Both the position numbers and the translations under genes were made by a program. 64,000 nucleotides of DNA from positions 124,001 to 188,000 of the forward strand of contig NZ_CP046155.1 of the NCBI RefSeq assembly GCF_016403105.1, given 5' to 3'. The notes under the pieces are model-generated. The model did no database searches and was not told where the DNA came from. It saw only the letters and a list, made by a program, of their open reading frames with translations. This stretch comes from Leptolyngbya sp. BL0902. GTDB taxonomy: Bacteria > Cyanobacteriota > Cyanobacteriia > Phormidesmidales > Phormidesmidaceae. Below, one piece after another: positions 14,868-24,442 of the stretch; within the stretch, counting starts at the first letter, position 1, and each line of letters opens with the position of its first letter.

Positions 14868-17486
14868 TTATGCCCTGGGAATAAGCAGCAGTCCCTCACC
14901 GTCCTTGATCTCAAACCGCTGGAGGGAATCGGGGGCTAAGCCGGGAGTCGATAGGGCCACCTGCCACTCATTGAGGTCGAGCTGGAGCCAGTCGCCCAGG
15001 GTGACGGTGACGGGGTCGCCGCCCATGTGGGTGATCAGCACGACCTCCTGGGGAGCGACCTGACTATTGACCTGATCACGGCTCTGACCATGCGCCGGAA
15101 TGGCCGTGTGCGTGTCACCGTCTTCTGTGGGCTGGGTGCGATGGCCGTAAAACAGGGTGTGGGTGGGTTCGCTGATGCGGTTGAAGCGGTCGCTGCCGCT
15201 GAGGTTGTGGCGCAACCAAGGGCGGGCTTGCCTAAACTGACGCAGGGCCAAGGAAAAGGCCGCATGGTTTGAATCAACCCGGTCGGCGGAATGCGTCACG
15301 TTGCAACTGTCGTGGCCATCCTCCATAAAGGCCATGGCAAATTGTTTGAGACGGGGTACATCGAGGTTGGCTAGAAAATCTGGTAATTCCGGCTGATTGA
15401 TGTTTTTCAGGGCAGGAATAGCGCAGGCTTTACCTTCAGCTTCCTGACCTAAACAACCTTGGCACAGTTGGGCCACAGCCTCTAGGTCATAGTCGGTTTC
15501 TACCATAGCAATTTGTAGTGCCTTGGCGAAGGATCTTAGGGTTGTGAGGTTGTCGAACCCTAGGGCTTTGAGCTGTGGAAATGTATCGGGCTGATCGTAA
15601 AAGTTGGGCTCAATTTCCCAGTCTAAAAATCCCACTTCTTCGGCTGCCACCTTAACGCCGTAGCGGTCGTCGGTGTTGCGGAAAAAGCCCCAGGGTGTTT
15701 CCAAGCAGGCGTTGAGAAAATCCATCGGCAGGCCAGGGCTGAAGCCATAGACCCACAGCAAGGTAGCCGGATTGTTGTAGGCTCGATTCAGGGCATTAGG
15801 CAGGGTGTCACCGAGGTTCCAGTTAATATCGGCGTTGGGATCAATTTGGTTGCCGCGCCGCACGGTGTCGTGGTTGCCGCAGCCCGTAATCCAGTGGTCG
15901 CCCTGGGTAATGACTTCGCAGACACGCCGCCATTTGTAATCCCAAAAACCCTTTAGGGTGGGGGTATTGTGGGCAAAAATTAGCGGCCCCCACTGGAAAG
16001 AACCCGGCTTGGCCTCCATTAGTTCGCGGTAGGTAGATTTTTCCTCCCAGCCCTCCTCTGGCCAGGGCCGACCGTCCTCAAAAATAGTGAACATCAGCCG
16101 CTGGTAGCCTTCAATCTCCTGCACCACATCGCTCATGGCGATGAGGTACATATCGTCGTGCTCCACCCGTCCGCTGAGGGGATTGAAAAAGCGAAAATCT
16201 TGCCCCCCATCGACGCGAATACCGTCTACCCCGGTGTTAATTTTGCGCCGCTGCATTTCTAGCAAAATAGCCCGCACCTGGGGCAGTTGATGGTTCAAGT
16301 CTTGGCCGTACATATTTGGCCCTTTGAAAAACTGCTGGGGCAAGAGTTCCAAAGCTTGGTTGTCGGCGTGGCCATAGACCAAATCGTAAATGACCTGAAT
16401 TGGCCCCTGGGAAAAGTTGTGCAGAGTGGCGATTAAATCCACCATTTCATCGGGGCGCAAACTGCCCAATACAGCGGGATTAGTGGCGGCAGACCCCAAA
16501 ATCGGCACATCGTAGCCCCAATTTTGGGTATTGGGCTGGCGCAGGGTAACGGTGAGGGTGATGGGTTCAGCATTTTCGGTAGCGTCTTCCGACGGGGCAT
16601 CTTCGGCATAGCCCAAGCCCACCACGGCAAAAAATTCGTGGTCGAGGTTGGTGTCCTCCCGCCGATATTCAATGGTCGGTTCCACGGGCAGCAACTGCAC
16701 CGCCTCGTAGCCCACGTAGGCCATTTCCGCCGGGGTGAGGGCTTCCCCCGCCGCCAGTTTGTCGGACAGGGTGCGGTAAATGCGGGTCAAGCCTTCCACA
16801 GAACCCTCTGGGCTGGCGGTTTTAACATGGATTTGCAGAATGTTGGTGGGGGGCGGCAGGCGGGGAATAGCCTCCTCCTCTGCATCCGATGATTGGAGGC
16901 TCGTTTGCTGAAGGTAGGCCAAATCGGCCCGTTCCCGCTGGATCCGATCCATGTCGTAGAGCTCTGCTGGGGCAAACACACCGTAGGGCAAGGAATAGGC
17001 CAGGGGGTCGCGAATGGGATGCTCTCGCCCTTCGGGATCCACGTAGCGCAGCCAGTAGAAGCATCCAGCCTGGTCACGGGTGCCCGGTGTCAGCCCCGCC
17101 ACCACGGCCCACACGTATTCTCCCTGCTGCATCACCGGGAGGCGTTCGCGCCGAAAGTCTACCGTTTGTTGATCGGCGCGGAAATCAATCGGCTGGAGCG
17201 GGGTCAGGATTTCTAATTCCAACGTGCGCTCGGATTGGATGACCTCAGCGGCCAGTTCCGGTGTCCAAAAGCCAAATTCCGTCAGCCCATCGGCCCGGTA
17301 GTGCGCCCCCAGTCGGCGGGCATAGGCTTGGCCCTGGTGAAAAATGGTGTCTTCGCTCTCCGCCACCGCATCGGCCCATTCCATTAGTTTTTGGGTTTCC
17401 GTCAGTTCGAGGTACACCCCCTGACCGTCGGTTGTCCACTGGGGTACGGGCAAACCGAGGGTAGGCGCAACAGGATTAGGATTCAC
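14868..17486 (-). CDS. gghA: GH13-like glucosylglycerol hydrolase (GghA-like)
   Basis: This large protein (872 residues from the GTG at 17486; an in-frame TTG at 17537 would add 17) has a retaining alpha-amylase-type barrel. GVDGIRVDGGQDFRFF fits the region of the catalytic nucleophile Asp, FTIFEDGRPWPEEGW the acid Glu region, and GCGNHDTVRRG the second Asp-containing HD motif. A long N-terminal domain and the phrase RDPLAYSLPYGVFAPAELYD fit the cyanobacterial family of Slr1670, shown in Synechocystis to hydrolyse the osmolyte glucosylglycerol. The name rests on remembered family features and could be another GH13 activity. The enzyme would act in the cytosol during down-shock. No glucosylglycerol synthesis gene is in the window. 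Confidence 0.65.
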   Translation of the reverse strand: MNPNPVAPTLGLPVPQWTTDGQGVYLELTETQKLMEWADAVAESEDTIFHQGQAYARRLGAHYRADGLTEFGFWTPELAAEVIQSERTLELEILTPLQPIDFRADQQTVDFRRERLPVMQQGEYVWAVVAGLTPGTRDQAGCFYWLRYVDPEGREHPIRDPLAYSLPYGVFAPAELYDMDRIQRERADLAYLQQTSLQSSDAEEEAIPRLPPPTNILQIHVKTASPEGSVEGLTRIYRTLSDKLAAGEALTPAEMAYVGYEAVQLLPVEPTIEYRREDTNLDHEFFAVVGLGYAEDAPSEDATENAEPITLTVTLRQPNTQNWGYDVPILGSAATNPAVLGSLRPDEMVDLIATLHNFSQGPIQVIYDLVYGHADNQALELLPQQFFKGPNMYGQDLNHQLPQVRAILLEMQRRKINTGVDGIRVDGGQDFRFFNPLSGRVEHDDMYLIAMSDVVQEIEGYQRLMFTIFEDGRPWPEEGWEEKSTYRELMEAKPGSFQWGPLIFAHNTPTLKGFWDYKWRRVCEVITQGDHWITGCGNHDTVRRGNQIDPNADINWNLGDTLPNALNRAYNNPATLLWVYGFSPGLPMDFLNACLETPWGFFRNTDDRYGVKVAAEEVGFLDWEIEPNFYDQPDTFPQLKALGFDNLTTLRSFAKALQIAMVETDYDLEAVAQLCQGCLGQEAEGKACAIPALKNINQPELPDFLANLDVPRLKQFAMAFMEDGHDSCNVTHSADRVDSNHAAFSLALRQFRQARPWLRHNLSGSDRFNRISEPTHTLFYGHRTQPTEDGDTHTAIPAHGQSRDQVNSQVAPQEVVLITHMGGDPVTVTLGDWLQLDLNEWQVALSTPGLAPDSLQRFEIKDGEGLLLIPRA

Positions 17487-17656
17487 GGCGGACTCGATAA
17501 CGATGACAACAAGGGCGATGACAAACCGTGGCAGCAACCGCCAGGAGGTCTTCCATCACCGCCTAGTCTAACCAGCCCCAATAGCCAAAGACCTTGTCCC
17601 CCAAGGATTTATGCCCTGGGATAGAGATGCCCTCGCCCGTTGGGTAGACCCATGCC

Positions 17657-18757
17657 CTACCCCTGGGCGTGGGAACTGAGGCTACAGGCCAACCCCATCA
17701 CATCGTGGAGCAGGTCTTGGTGCATCAGGGCGCGGTCTACGCGGGATTGGATTTGATCCGCCGAGAGAGGGTCGCCGTTGGCATAGACATCGAGCCAAGC
17801 CTGGGCGAGGGCATCGGCATCGTTGGGCCAGCGGTGGGCGGGGTCGGTGGGAGGCTGTTGGAGGTTGAGATCGACGCCGGGTAGGGCCAAATCGGCCATC
17901 AGTTGGCTCACCTTGGGGTCGTAGCTGAGGGCAAAGCACCGACAGCCTTCCGCCGCCGCCATAATCAGCGCATGGAGCCGCATCCCAATCACCATCTCGA
18001 CGCCGCGAAACAGCCCCTTGAGTTGGTGGGGGTCGGTGAGGGTATAAACCTGGCTTGGCCCCGGTAGGCGTGGCTGGATGTATTCGGCAATGGCCAAGTC
18101 TTTGACGGGCTGGAAGGGTACCAGCAATAGGGAAGTTTGCGTTTGGGTCTGAAATGCCGCTAGGGCCTGGGTGATTTGATCCAGGCGGCTTTCCGTTAGC
18201 CAAGCATGGGGCCGCAGGGCCACGGCCACCCGTGGGGCGTGGGTCTCCCATAGCCCTGCCACCGGGGAAGATTCCAGCGCCCACACCGGGTCGGGGGCTT
18301 GCATTCCCGGCACCTGCCAGCGGGCCAGCCACGCCATGGAACCGTTATCCCGCACGCTGACGGCCTCGCAGCGCCGCAGCACATAGCCCCCCAACCCTCG
18401 GCTGAGGGGATGCTGAAGCGGGCCGATGCCCTGGCCCCAGGCAATGGTTTTGAGCCCTAGCCACTGGGCCAAGGCCATCAGCCCCGTGTAGTAGATGGGG
18501 TTTTGCAGGCTGGTGGCGTCTTGCAACAAGCTGCCGCCGCCCCAAATGAAAAAGTCTGACCGCCGCAGGGCCTTAATCACCGCCCCCAACTGCTTGCGCG
18601 GCACAGCCTCTACCCCATAGCGAGCCGCCGTTTCCGCCGGATTGCCCGATAGCACCACGGGCTCGATCTGGGAGGGCAACATTTGCAGCAGCGTCGCCAA
18701 CAGCGCCTCATCGCCGCCGTTGCCCATGCCGTAATAGCCACACAAAACCGCTCGCAT
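17657..18757 (-). CDS. csaB: CsaB polysaccharide pyruvyl transferase
   Basis: This 366-residue protein starts MRAVLCGYYGMGNGGDEALL and has FIWGGGSLLQDATSLQNPIY and VIGMRLHALIMAAAEGC, the defining blocks of CsaB. CsaB adds a pyruvyl ketal from phosphoenolpyruvate to a cell-wall-linked polysaccharide, creating the ligand for SLH domains. The SLH-bearing proteins at 21884 and 43020 make this link functionally sensible here. It is soluble or peripheral, with no signal peptide. The ATG start is unambiguous from the first motif. Confidence 0.9.
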   Translation of the reverse strand: MRAVLCGYYGMGNGGDEALLATLLQMLPSQIEPVVLSGNPAETAARYGVEAVPRKQLGAVIKALRRSDFFIWGGGSLLQDATSLQNPIYYTGLMALAQWLGLKTIAWGQGIGPLQHPLSRGLGGYVLRRCEAVSVRDNGSMAWLARWQVPGMQAPDPVWALESSPVAGLWETHAPRVAVALRPHAWLTESRLDQITQALAAFQTQTQTSLLLVPFQPVKDLAIAEYIQPRLPGPSQVYTLTDPHQLKGLFRGVEMVIGMRLHALIMAAAEGCRCFALSYDPKVSQLMADLALPGVDLNLQQPPTDPAHRWPNDADALAQAWLDVYANGDPLSADQIQSRVDRALMHQDLLHDVMGLACSLSSHAQG

Positions 18758-18871
18758 GTTGACCTCTGGGGCAGTCCAACCGTTCCCGAAAGAACGTCCT
18801 CAGGATCATACGATCCTACGCGCCCCTTGGCGGCAGGGCGTGGGTGTATGGCTTTGGGAATATGGGGCTTT

Positions 18872-18900
18872 GGTGCATTGCTTCGCGGATGCACCCTACA
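18872..18900. repeat. Dispersed palindrome GGTGCAT...ATGCACCCTACA
   Basis: GGTGCAT at 18872-18878 and ATGCACC at 18889-18895 flank a TTCG-containing loop, followed by CTACA. It lies between divergent csaB and the ycf49-like gene. A near-identical copy is at 32701-32729. Confidence 0.7.
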
Positions 18901-18929
18901 ATTGACGCTGTTGTGTTGTGGATGGCTCC

Positions 18930-19247
18930 ATGAACGCCCTGTCTCTGCCCACTTGGATGATTCACATTTCCAGCGTGTTGGAATGGATGGCGGCGATGTG
19001 GTTCATTTGGCAGTTCGCGACGGTGACGCAGCGGCCCGTGTGGCGGTGGCTGGCGATTGGGATGTTTCCGGCCCTGGTGAGTGCGATGGCGGCCTGTACC
19101 TGGCACTTTTTTGATAACGATCCCGGCTTTGCGTGGCTCGTGACCCTGCAAGCGGCGATGACCGTGGTGGGCAATGTCACCCTCTGCCTCGCGGCCTGGT
19201 GGATTTGGCGGCAGTCTCGCACCGCTGCGCCCGATGCCTCGGAATAG
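18930..19247 (+). CDS. DUF2499 (Ycf49-like) membrane protein
   Basis: This 105-residue integral membrane protein has about three hydrophobic helices. It shows the conserved ALSLPTWMIHISSVLEWMAA and AACTWHFFDNDP followed by LVTLQAAMTVVGNVTLCLAA. These are the family blocks of DUF2499, encoded as ycf49 in some algal plastids. Its function is unknown; restriction to cyanobacteria and plastids suggests a photosynthetic membrane role. The ATG at 18930 is preferred to the upstream GTG at 18918. Confidence 0.85.
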   Translation: MNALSLPTWMIHISSVLEWMAAMWFIWQFATVTQRPVWRWLAIGMFPALVSAMAACTWHFFDNDPGFAWLVTLQAAMTVVGNVTLCLAAWWIWRQSRTAAPDASE

Positions 19248-19331
19248 GGACGCTTCGGGGAATCGTCTACCGTTGCGGGGGTGCCAACGTTCCCCCCAAA
19301 GTCATGACTTCGGGGTTTCCGAGTTCCACCA

Positions 19332-21695
19332 TTACGAGTCATGGGCACTGAGTAGCTGACTCGTCAGCCATTGTTGGAGCGGAGGCACCACGGGGCAGGG
19401 GCGGGCGGGTTGTAGGTTGTCGGGTTTACTCCAGGTGAAGGGGGCTTGCTGGGCGGCGGAGAGCCACAGCAGGCGTTTGGCGCGGGTCATGGCGACGTAG
19501 AGCAGGCGGTATTCTTCGGCGGTTTTGAGGGCTTTGGCCTGTTCCCAGGCGGTGAGGGTGTCGGGGATGGGGGCGTTGGCGTTTGGAACCTGATCGACGT
19601 GGGATTGGTGGGCGTGGGCGCGGATTTGGGCGCGGGCGACTTCAGACAGGGAAAAATCGCCGAGGAACTTGGTTTGGGGCGGCACCCACAGTTCTCCGGG
19701 GATGGTTTTCTCATGCAGAAAAGGCAGAAACACCACGTCCCAATCTAGCCCCTTGGCCTTGTGCATGGTGATGATGGTGATCTGGCCAGGGCGGGTGTAG
19801 ATCGAGTCGGTGTCCTCGGTTTCCACCGCTGTGAAGCGTTCGGAGCCGACGATCTCTTGCAGCACTTCGATGGCGGCGGTGAGGGTGTTGTTTTGGCGAA
19901 TTTGCTGACTGACACGGGCGGCGAGTTTGTCGGCGGTGGCCAATTCGCTTTGGTTGTAGCCCAGGGTGAGCCCCAAAAAGGGAAACAGGCTGTAGGGCGA
20001 CAGTTCCAACCGGGCGCGGAGAAGCCCAGTACAGTAGCGGCGGGCGATGCGGGCGGCGTCGGTGTTGGGGGGCGCATCCAGGGGGCCGGGGTAGAGGAAC
20101 TGTTCCGGCGTTTGGGCCAGTAGGTTGAGATCTTGGGTGGGCACCCGCTGGCGATCCACCAGCACCCGCAGGGCTTCTTTGAGGGCATCGGGGGAATGGG
20201 GCCGATCAATAAACCGCATCAGGGCCAGCATGTCCTCCGGCACCTGGGTTTGCCGATCCTGGTCGCCCACGTCGTAAATGGGCAGGCCCAGGGCGGCCAA
20301 ATCTACCCCCACATCCTCCGCATCCCGCAGCCGTTGGGCGATGTACTGCCCCTGGCGTCCCTCCCGCACCAAAATGGCAAAGCTGAGGTCAGGATTTTCG
20401 ACAAACGCCGCCTGCACCCGCTGGGCAACCAGCCGCACGGAATCCTGAATGGTCGGCGGAGTGTGCACTTCTAGGCCGATGCCAATGGGATCTGGGTTGG
20501 CGTTGGGCTGGGGGTCATCCAGGGGCACGGGGTGAATGGCCTGATTCCGAAAGGGCACAATGTCGCCGACCACCTGGGTACGGTTAGCCCAGTTCAGCAA
20601 ACGGTTGGCGGCGTCCATAATGATGGCGGTGCTGCGTCCGGCCTGATCCATGGTGACGAGGCGATCCTGGCGGCGGCAGGTTTCGCAAAACTGGTTAAAG
20701 AAAACGGGGTCGGCGGGGGTGAAGGTGGAGTTAATCGCCTGGTTGGGGTCGCCCACGCGCACGAGGTTGGGTTCCGCAGTGGGATCGTCGGGATGCCCCG
20801 CCAGCAGGGTCAGCAGCCGCGTTTGCAGGGGCGAAGAATCTTGGGCCTCATCCTCAAATACCGCAAACACGCGAGACTGCCAAAAGCGCAGGGTGGCTGG
20901 GTCGGACAAGGTACGCAGGGCGGCGAGGATCATGTCGTCATAGTCGATGAAGCTGCGCTCCTGCATCAGGGCTTGGTAGCGCCCATAGAGTCCGGCGGCG
21001 ATGGCGAGGATGTCGTAATCCACCTGGCCCTCGGCATAGCGATGGTCGAGGGATTGGGCCAACGCCATGACCTGATCGGGCAGCAGGCCGGAACTCTTGG
21101 CTTCGCGAATCACCGTATCCGCCAAGCTGGGCAGCACCTCCGTCCGCAAAACGGACTGCCGCCGCAGAAGCTCGGTTTCCTCCCCGTCCACCTGCGCCCC
21201 CTCCAGCAGCCGTTGGTACAGGGCCGGATTCGCCCCAATCCACTGCTCCACGGCATTGCGAATCAGCCGATTATTTTGGGCCGGAGACACCAAAGTCAAG
21301 CTATCTAAACTGAGGTTCGACAACTCTGGGTTGCGGGTGGCAATGGTGAGGGCCAGCCCGTGCAGGGTAGACACCGTAAAGCTGGTCTGGGGCAGCTTCA
21401 GCCGCTTCAAATGGCCGCGCACCTTGGCCTTGAGGTTCGCCGCTGCGGAACGGGTGAACGTTACCAACACCAACTGACGGTTCAAGTGGAGCTGATGCCG
21501 CGCAATGGTCAAGGCCGCCGCCGCCGCCATCCCCGTGGATTTACCGGAACCGGGCACTGCCGACACCGCCAAACGGCCTCCGGCCCAATCCGCCAATTCC
21601 CGCTGCCCCTGGCGCAGGGTGGCGTAGATGTCCTGGAGGATCGCCTCGCGGTCGGGGGCGTTGGGCCGAGGCTCCATCGGTACCTGCGTCGTCAT
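19332..21695 (-). CDS. UvrD/PcrA-like superfamily 1 DNA helicase
   Basis: This 787-residue protein has recognisable SF1 motifs: Q-motif region before motif I VPGSGKST (47-54); motif Ia VTFTRSAAANLKAKV; motif II AVFEDEAQDSS; motif V ITIITMHKAKGLDWDVVF; and motif VI YRLLYVAMTRAKRLLW. It therefore should be a 3'-5' DNA translocase in repair or recombination. There is no C-terminal nuclease domain, so it is not RecB or AddA. The N-terminal 40 residues are an extension relative to UvrD. The start at 21695 (ATG) leaves the Pro-rich leader; the frame continues to 21740. It could cooperate with the AddB-like ATPase at 406-2667, but that is conjecture. Confidence 0.88.
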   Translation of the reverse strand: MTTQVPMEPRPNAPDREAILQDIYATLRQGQRELADWAGGRLAVSAVPGSGKSTGMAAAAALTIARHQLHLNRQLVLVTFTRSAAANLKAKVRGHLKRLKLPQTSFTVSTLHGLALTIATRNPELSNLSLDSLTLVSPAQNNRLIRNAVEQWIGANPALYQRLLEGAQVDGEETELLRRQSVLRTEVLPSLADTVIREAKSSGLLPDQVMALAQSLDHRYAEGQVDYDILAIAAGLYGRYQALMQERSFIDYDDMILAALRTLSDPATLRFWQSRVFAVFEDEAQDSSPLQTRLLTLLAGHPDDPTAEPNLVRVGDPNQAINSTFTPADPVFFNQFCETCRRQDRLVTMDQAGRSTAIIMDAANRLLNWANRTQVVGDIVPFRNQAIHPVPLDDPQPNANPDPIGIGLEVHTPPTIQDSVRLVAQRVQAAFVENPDLSFAILVREGRQGQYIAQRLRDAEDVGVDLAALGLPIYDVGDQDRQTQVPEDMLALMRFIDRPHSPDALKEALRVLVDRQRVPTQDLNLLAQTPEQFLYPGPLDAPPNTDAARIARRYCTGLLRARLELSPYSLFPFLGLTLGYNQSELATADKLAARVSQQIRQNNTLTAAIEVLQEIVGSERFTAVETEDTDSIYTRPGQITIITMHKAKGLDWDVVFLPFLHEKTIPGELWVPPQTKFLGDFSLSEVARAQIRAHAHQSHVDQVPNANAPIPDTLTAWEQAKALKTAEEYRLLYVAMTRAKRLLWLSAAQQAPFTWSKPDNLQPARPCPVVPPLQQWLTSQLLSAHDS

Positions 21696-21883
21696 CGGCT
21701 TAGCCCTCGTCGTTAAGCGTCCTTGGCACCATGGGCGCAATCATCGACGCAATTCTCGGCGCAATCCCCGCCCCCAGACGGTTCACAACCGCGTTCTGAC
21801 CTTAAGATGAGTGGCGAGTCTGAATGGCTAGATCATAGCGGCATTTGACATCGCGGTTTTGGCGTTGCCGGGGGATTACGGTC

Positions 21884-24055
21884 ATGGTGCAAACAACGGT
21901 AAAGACCCTAGAAGTGAATCCCCAGACAGGCATTGATCAGCCTTCTGGGCGACCCCACTTGCCCTACAAAACCCTGACGGCGGCGCTGGTGGCGGCCCAG
22001 GGCAATGCGGTGATCCGGCTGGCTCCGGGCACCTACAGCACCGAATCAGGGGAGCGTTTCCCGCTGCCGATTGGCGACCGAGTGGTGGTGATGGGCCAGG
22101 AAACCACCCAGGGCGACGGCATTGTGATTGCCGGGGGCGGTGCCGTCCCCGGAGATGGAACGATTTCAGCGGCGCTGGTGGTGGAGGATCAGGCCCAGGT
22201 GCGTGGGGTGACGATTCAAAATCCCCAGGGGGTGGGGGTGTTGGTGCGAAGCGGTGTGCCCTTGGTGCGGGCCTGTCGGCTGAGCCAGTGTGGCCAGGCC
22301 GGGGTGCAGGTGATGGGCATGGCCAGTCCGCTGATTTTGCAGGTGCGCGGCGACCAGATCGCCGGAGTGGGGTTGAGGTGGATGGAGCAGGCCAAGGGAG
22401 AAATCCGCGACTGCATTCTGCAACACTGCAATGTGGGCATTCATATTCTGGGAGCTGCTGCGCCCCTGCTGACCGATAACCAATGTGCCAACAACCAGAC
22501 GGGGATGCGGATAGCGGGCATTGCCAGCCCGGTGTTGCGTCGAAATCGCCTGGTGCAAAACCAGTGGTGGGGGCTGTTGGTGCAAGAACGGAGTCGTCCC
22601 GACCTGGGTTTGCCCGCCGATGCCGGAGACAACATCCTGCGCTACAACCGCCAGGGCGATCTGCGGAATGACACCTCCCAACCTTTCATGGCTGTGGGAA
22701 ATGACCTGGTGCCCCAAGCCCTAGCAGGCCCCATCAGCCTAGCCCCTAGCCAGATGCCCGACGCCACCGCCGTCCCGCCCATGCTGTTAGATCAAGCGGA
22801 AACGGATCCCCTGGGGCCTACCCTATCTATCCCTGAGCCCCCTGCGCCGCCTCCGGTGGTCAGTCGGTTTGTGGATCTTCAGGGCCACTGGGCCGCCGCT
22901 TACATTGAAGCCCTGGCCGACCGCAACCTGGCCAAGGGCTTTGCCGATGGCACCTATCGCCCCAATGACATCATCACCCGCGCCCAGTTTGCCGCCCTAG
23001 TGGCTAGCTGCTACAGCACCCGGCCCCTCGTTCGCAGCGCCGTTTCGTTTACCGATGTGCCCAGCGGGTTTTGGGCCTACCGCGCCATTGACATTGCCCA
23101 ACGCCAGGGTTTTGTGACGGGCTTCCCCGACGGTACCTATCGCCCTGGCCAGCCGATGACCCGCGTGCAGGCCATGGTGGCGGTGGCCAACGGGTTGGGC
23201 CTGCCCGAAGCCCCGGCCAGCACCCTAGGCCGCTACGCCGACCGTGCCCAAATTCCCAGCTATGCCATGACGCCCCTCAGCGCCGCCACCCAGGCTGGAC
23301 TGATTCTCAACTACCCCGCCGCCGACCACCTGCGCCCCCAGGAACCCATGACCCGCGCCGAAGTTTCGGTGCTGATCTACCAAGGCTTGGTGGCCCTAGG
23401 GCAAGCCCCCCGCCTCACCGGGGCCGACCCTGTGCCCTCCACCGAGGAGACCATGGTGCAGGGAGCTTTCGCCGACATCCAGGGCCACTGGGCGCAGGAC
23501 TTCATCCAGGGCTTGCTGAATCTCGATCTGGTGCGGGGCCAAAGCGATGGTCAGTTTTACCCCGACCAGGCCATGACCCGCGCCCAGTTTGCCGCCCTGG
23601 TCTCTGCCGCGTTTCAGCCTGCCCCCCGCCTCACGGCCCCGCCCTTTGTCGATGTCCCCGCCGACCACTGGGCCGCCAGCGCCATTCAAACCGCCTGCCG
23701 GGGGGGCTTTTTGGCGGGCTTCCCCGACGGCACCTTTGCCCCCAACCACGCCGTGCTCCGTCTTCAGGTTTGGCTGGCCCTGGTCAACGGCCTCGCCCTG
23801 CTCGAACAGCACCCCGTCAAACTCTATGCCCTCAATCGCTACCAGGATCGAGACCTGATTCCGGGCTACGCCCTCGAAGCCGTCGCCATCGCCACCCAAC
23901 TGGGCCTCGTGGTCAATCGGCCCGACCTCGCCCAACTGAACCCCCACCGCGCCGCCACCCGCGCCGACATCGCCGCCGCCGTTTACCAAACCCTGGCCTA
24001 TCAGCGCCGCCTTCCCCCGCTCACCAACCCCTACATGGTGCGGATGGATACCTAG
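21884..24055 (+). CDS. DUF1565 beta-helix protein with six SLH repeats
   Basis: This 723-residue protein begins with a DUF1565/right-handed parallel beta-helix part (about 5-290), with repeated turns such as GVLVRSGVPLVRACRLSQCG and GIHILGAAAPLLTDNQCANN. A Pro-rich hinge follows near 300-325. Six S-layer-homology repeats then start near 329, 386, 450, 528, 587 and 652. They fall into two similar triplets, with FVDLQGHWA and FADIQGHWA opening each. SLH triplets bind pyruvylated wall polysaccharide, matching csaB upstream. No signal peptide is visible at either candidate start (21845 or 21884), so export is unexplained. The frame ends cleanly at TAG. Confidence 0.85.
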   Translation: MVQTTVKTLEVNPQTGIDQPSGRPHLPYKTLTAALVAAQGNAVIRLAPGTYSTESGERFPLPIGDRVVVMGQETTQGDGIVIAGGGAVPGDGTISAALVVEDQAQVRGVTIQNPQGVGVLVRSGVPLVRACRLSQCGQAGVQVMGMASPLILQVRGDQIAGVGLRWMEQAKGEIRDCILQHCNVGIHILGAAAPLLTDNQCANNQTGMRIAGIASPVLRRNRLVQNQWWGLLVQERSRPDLGLPADAGDNILRYNRQGDLRNDTSQPFMAVGNDLVPQALAGPISLAPSQMPDATAVPPMLLDQAETDPLGPTLSIPEPPAPPPVVSRFVDLQGHWAAAYIEALADRNLAKGFADGTYRPNDIITRAQFAALVASCYSTRPLVRSAVSFTDVPSGFWAYRAIDIAQRQGFVTGFPDGTYRPGQPMTRVQAMVAVANGLGLPEAPASTLGRYADRAQIPSYAMTPLSAATQAGLILNYPAADHLRPQEPMTRAEVSVLIYQGLVALGQAPRLTGADPVPSTEETMVQGAFADIQGHWAQDFIQGLLNLDLVRGQSDGQFYPDQAMTRAQFAALVSAAFQPAPRLTAPPFVDVPADHWAASAIQTACRGGFLAGFPDGTFAPNHAVLRLQVWLALVNGLALLEQHPVKLYALNRYQDRDLIPGYALEAVAIATQLGLVVNRPDLAQLNPHRAATRADIAAAVYQTLAYQRRLPPLTNPYMVRMDT

Positions 24056-24198
24056 CCTTAAATAACGCGATTTTTCCCTCAAAATGAACGATAACAGTCC
24101 ATTACCTCAGTTTTTTGGGCCTGGACAATGGGCTTCTCAGCAACCTGCTTGATATTGCTGTCCCAGAAAAGCCATGCTAGGATAAGCAACAATTTTAA

Positions 24199-24327
24199 TG
24201 GCTCAATCTAGCCCATGGGCTAGAGCGGAGGAACCACTCCTTGGGGCGAATCTTAGGGCAAGTCCATTTGCCAGAGAAGGGGATCTCTCACCCCTAGCCC
24301 GTCAGCTAACTCCGTCGGCCCTGAGGG
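24199..24327 (+). promoter_or_regulatory. Cyclic di-AMP riboswitch (ydaO-yuaA type)
   Basis: The leader contains the highly conserved blocks of the ydaO class in order: AGAGCGGAGGAACCA (24222-24236), TTGGGGCGAATC (24241-24252), AGGGCAAG then a variable hairpin GAGAAGGGGATCTCTC, and AGCCCGTCAGCTAACTCCG (24297-24315). The family binds c-di-AMP and usually switches expression of ion and osmolyte transport genes off when c-di-AMP is high. A TTTTTT tract at 24342-24347 may belong to a termination platform, though I could not define its stem. The transporter start codon is 116 bases beyond the aptamer. Confidence 0.9.
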
Positions 24328-24442
24328 AACATTCTGGAAGCTTTTTTATACGCTATCCGTAGTTCTCTGTCTGTGATGATCCCCTGAGATCTTGCATCTC
24401 TCAGAGGATACCTTTGACGACCCTCACACCAGGAGACAATCG

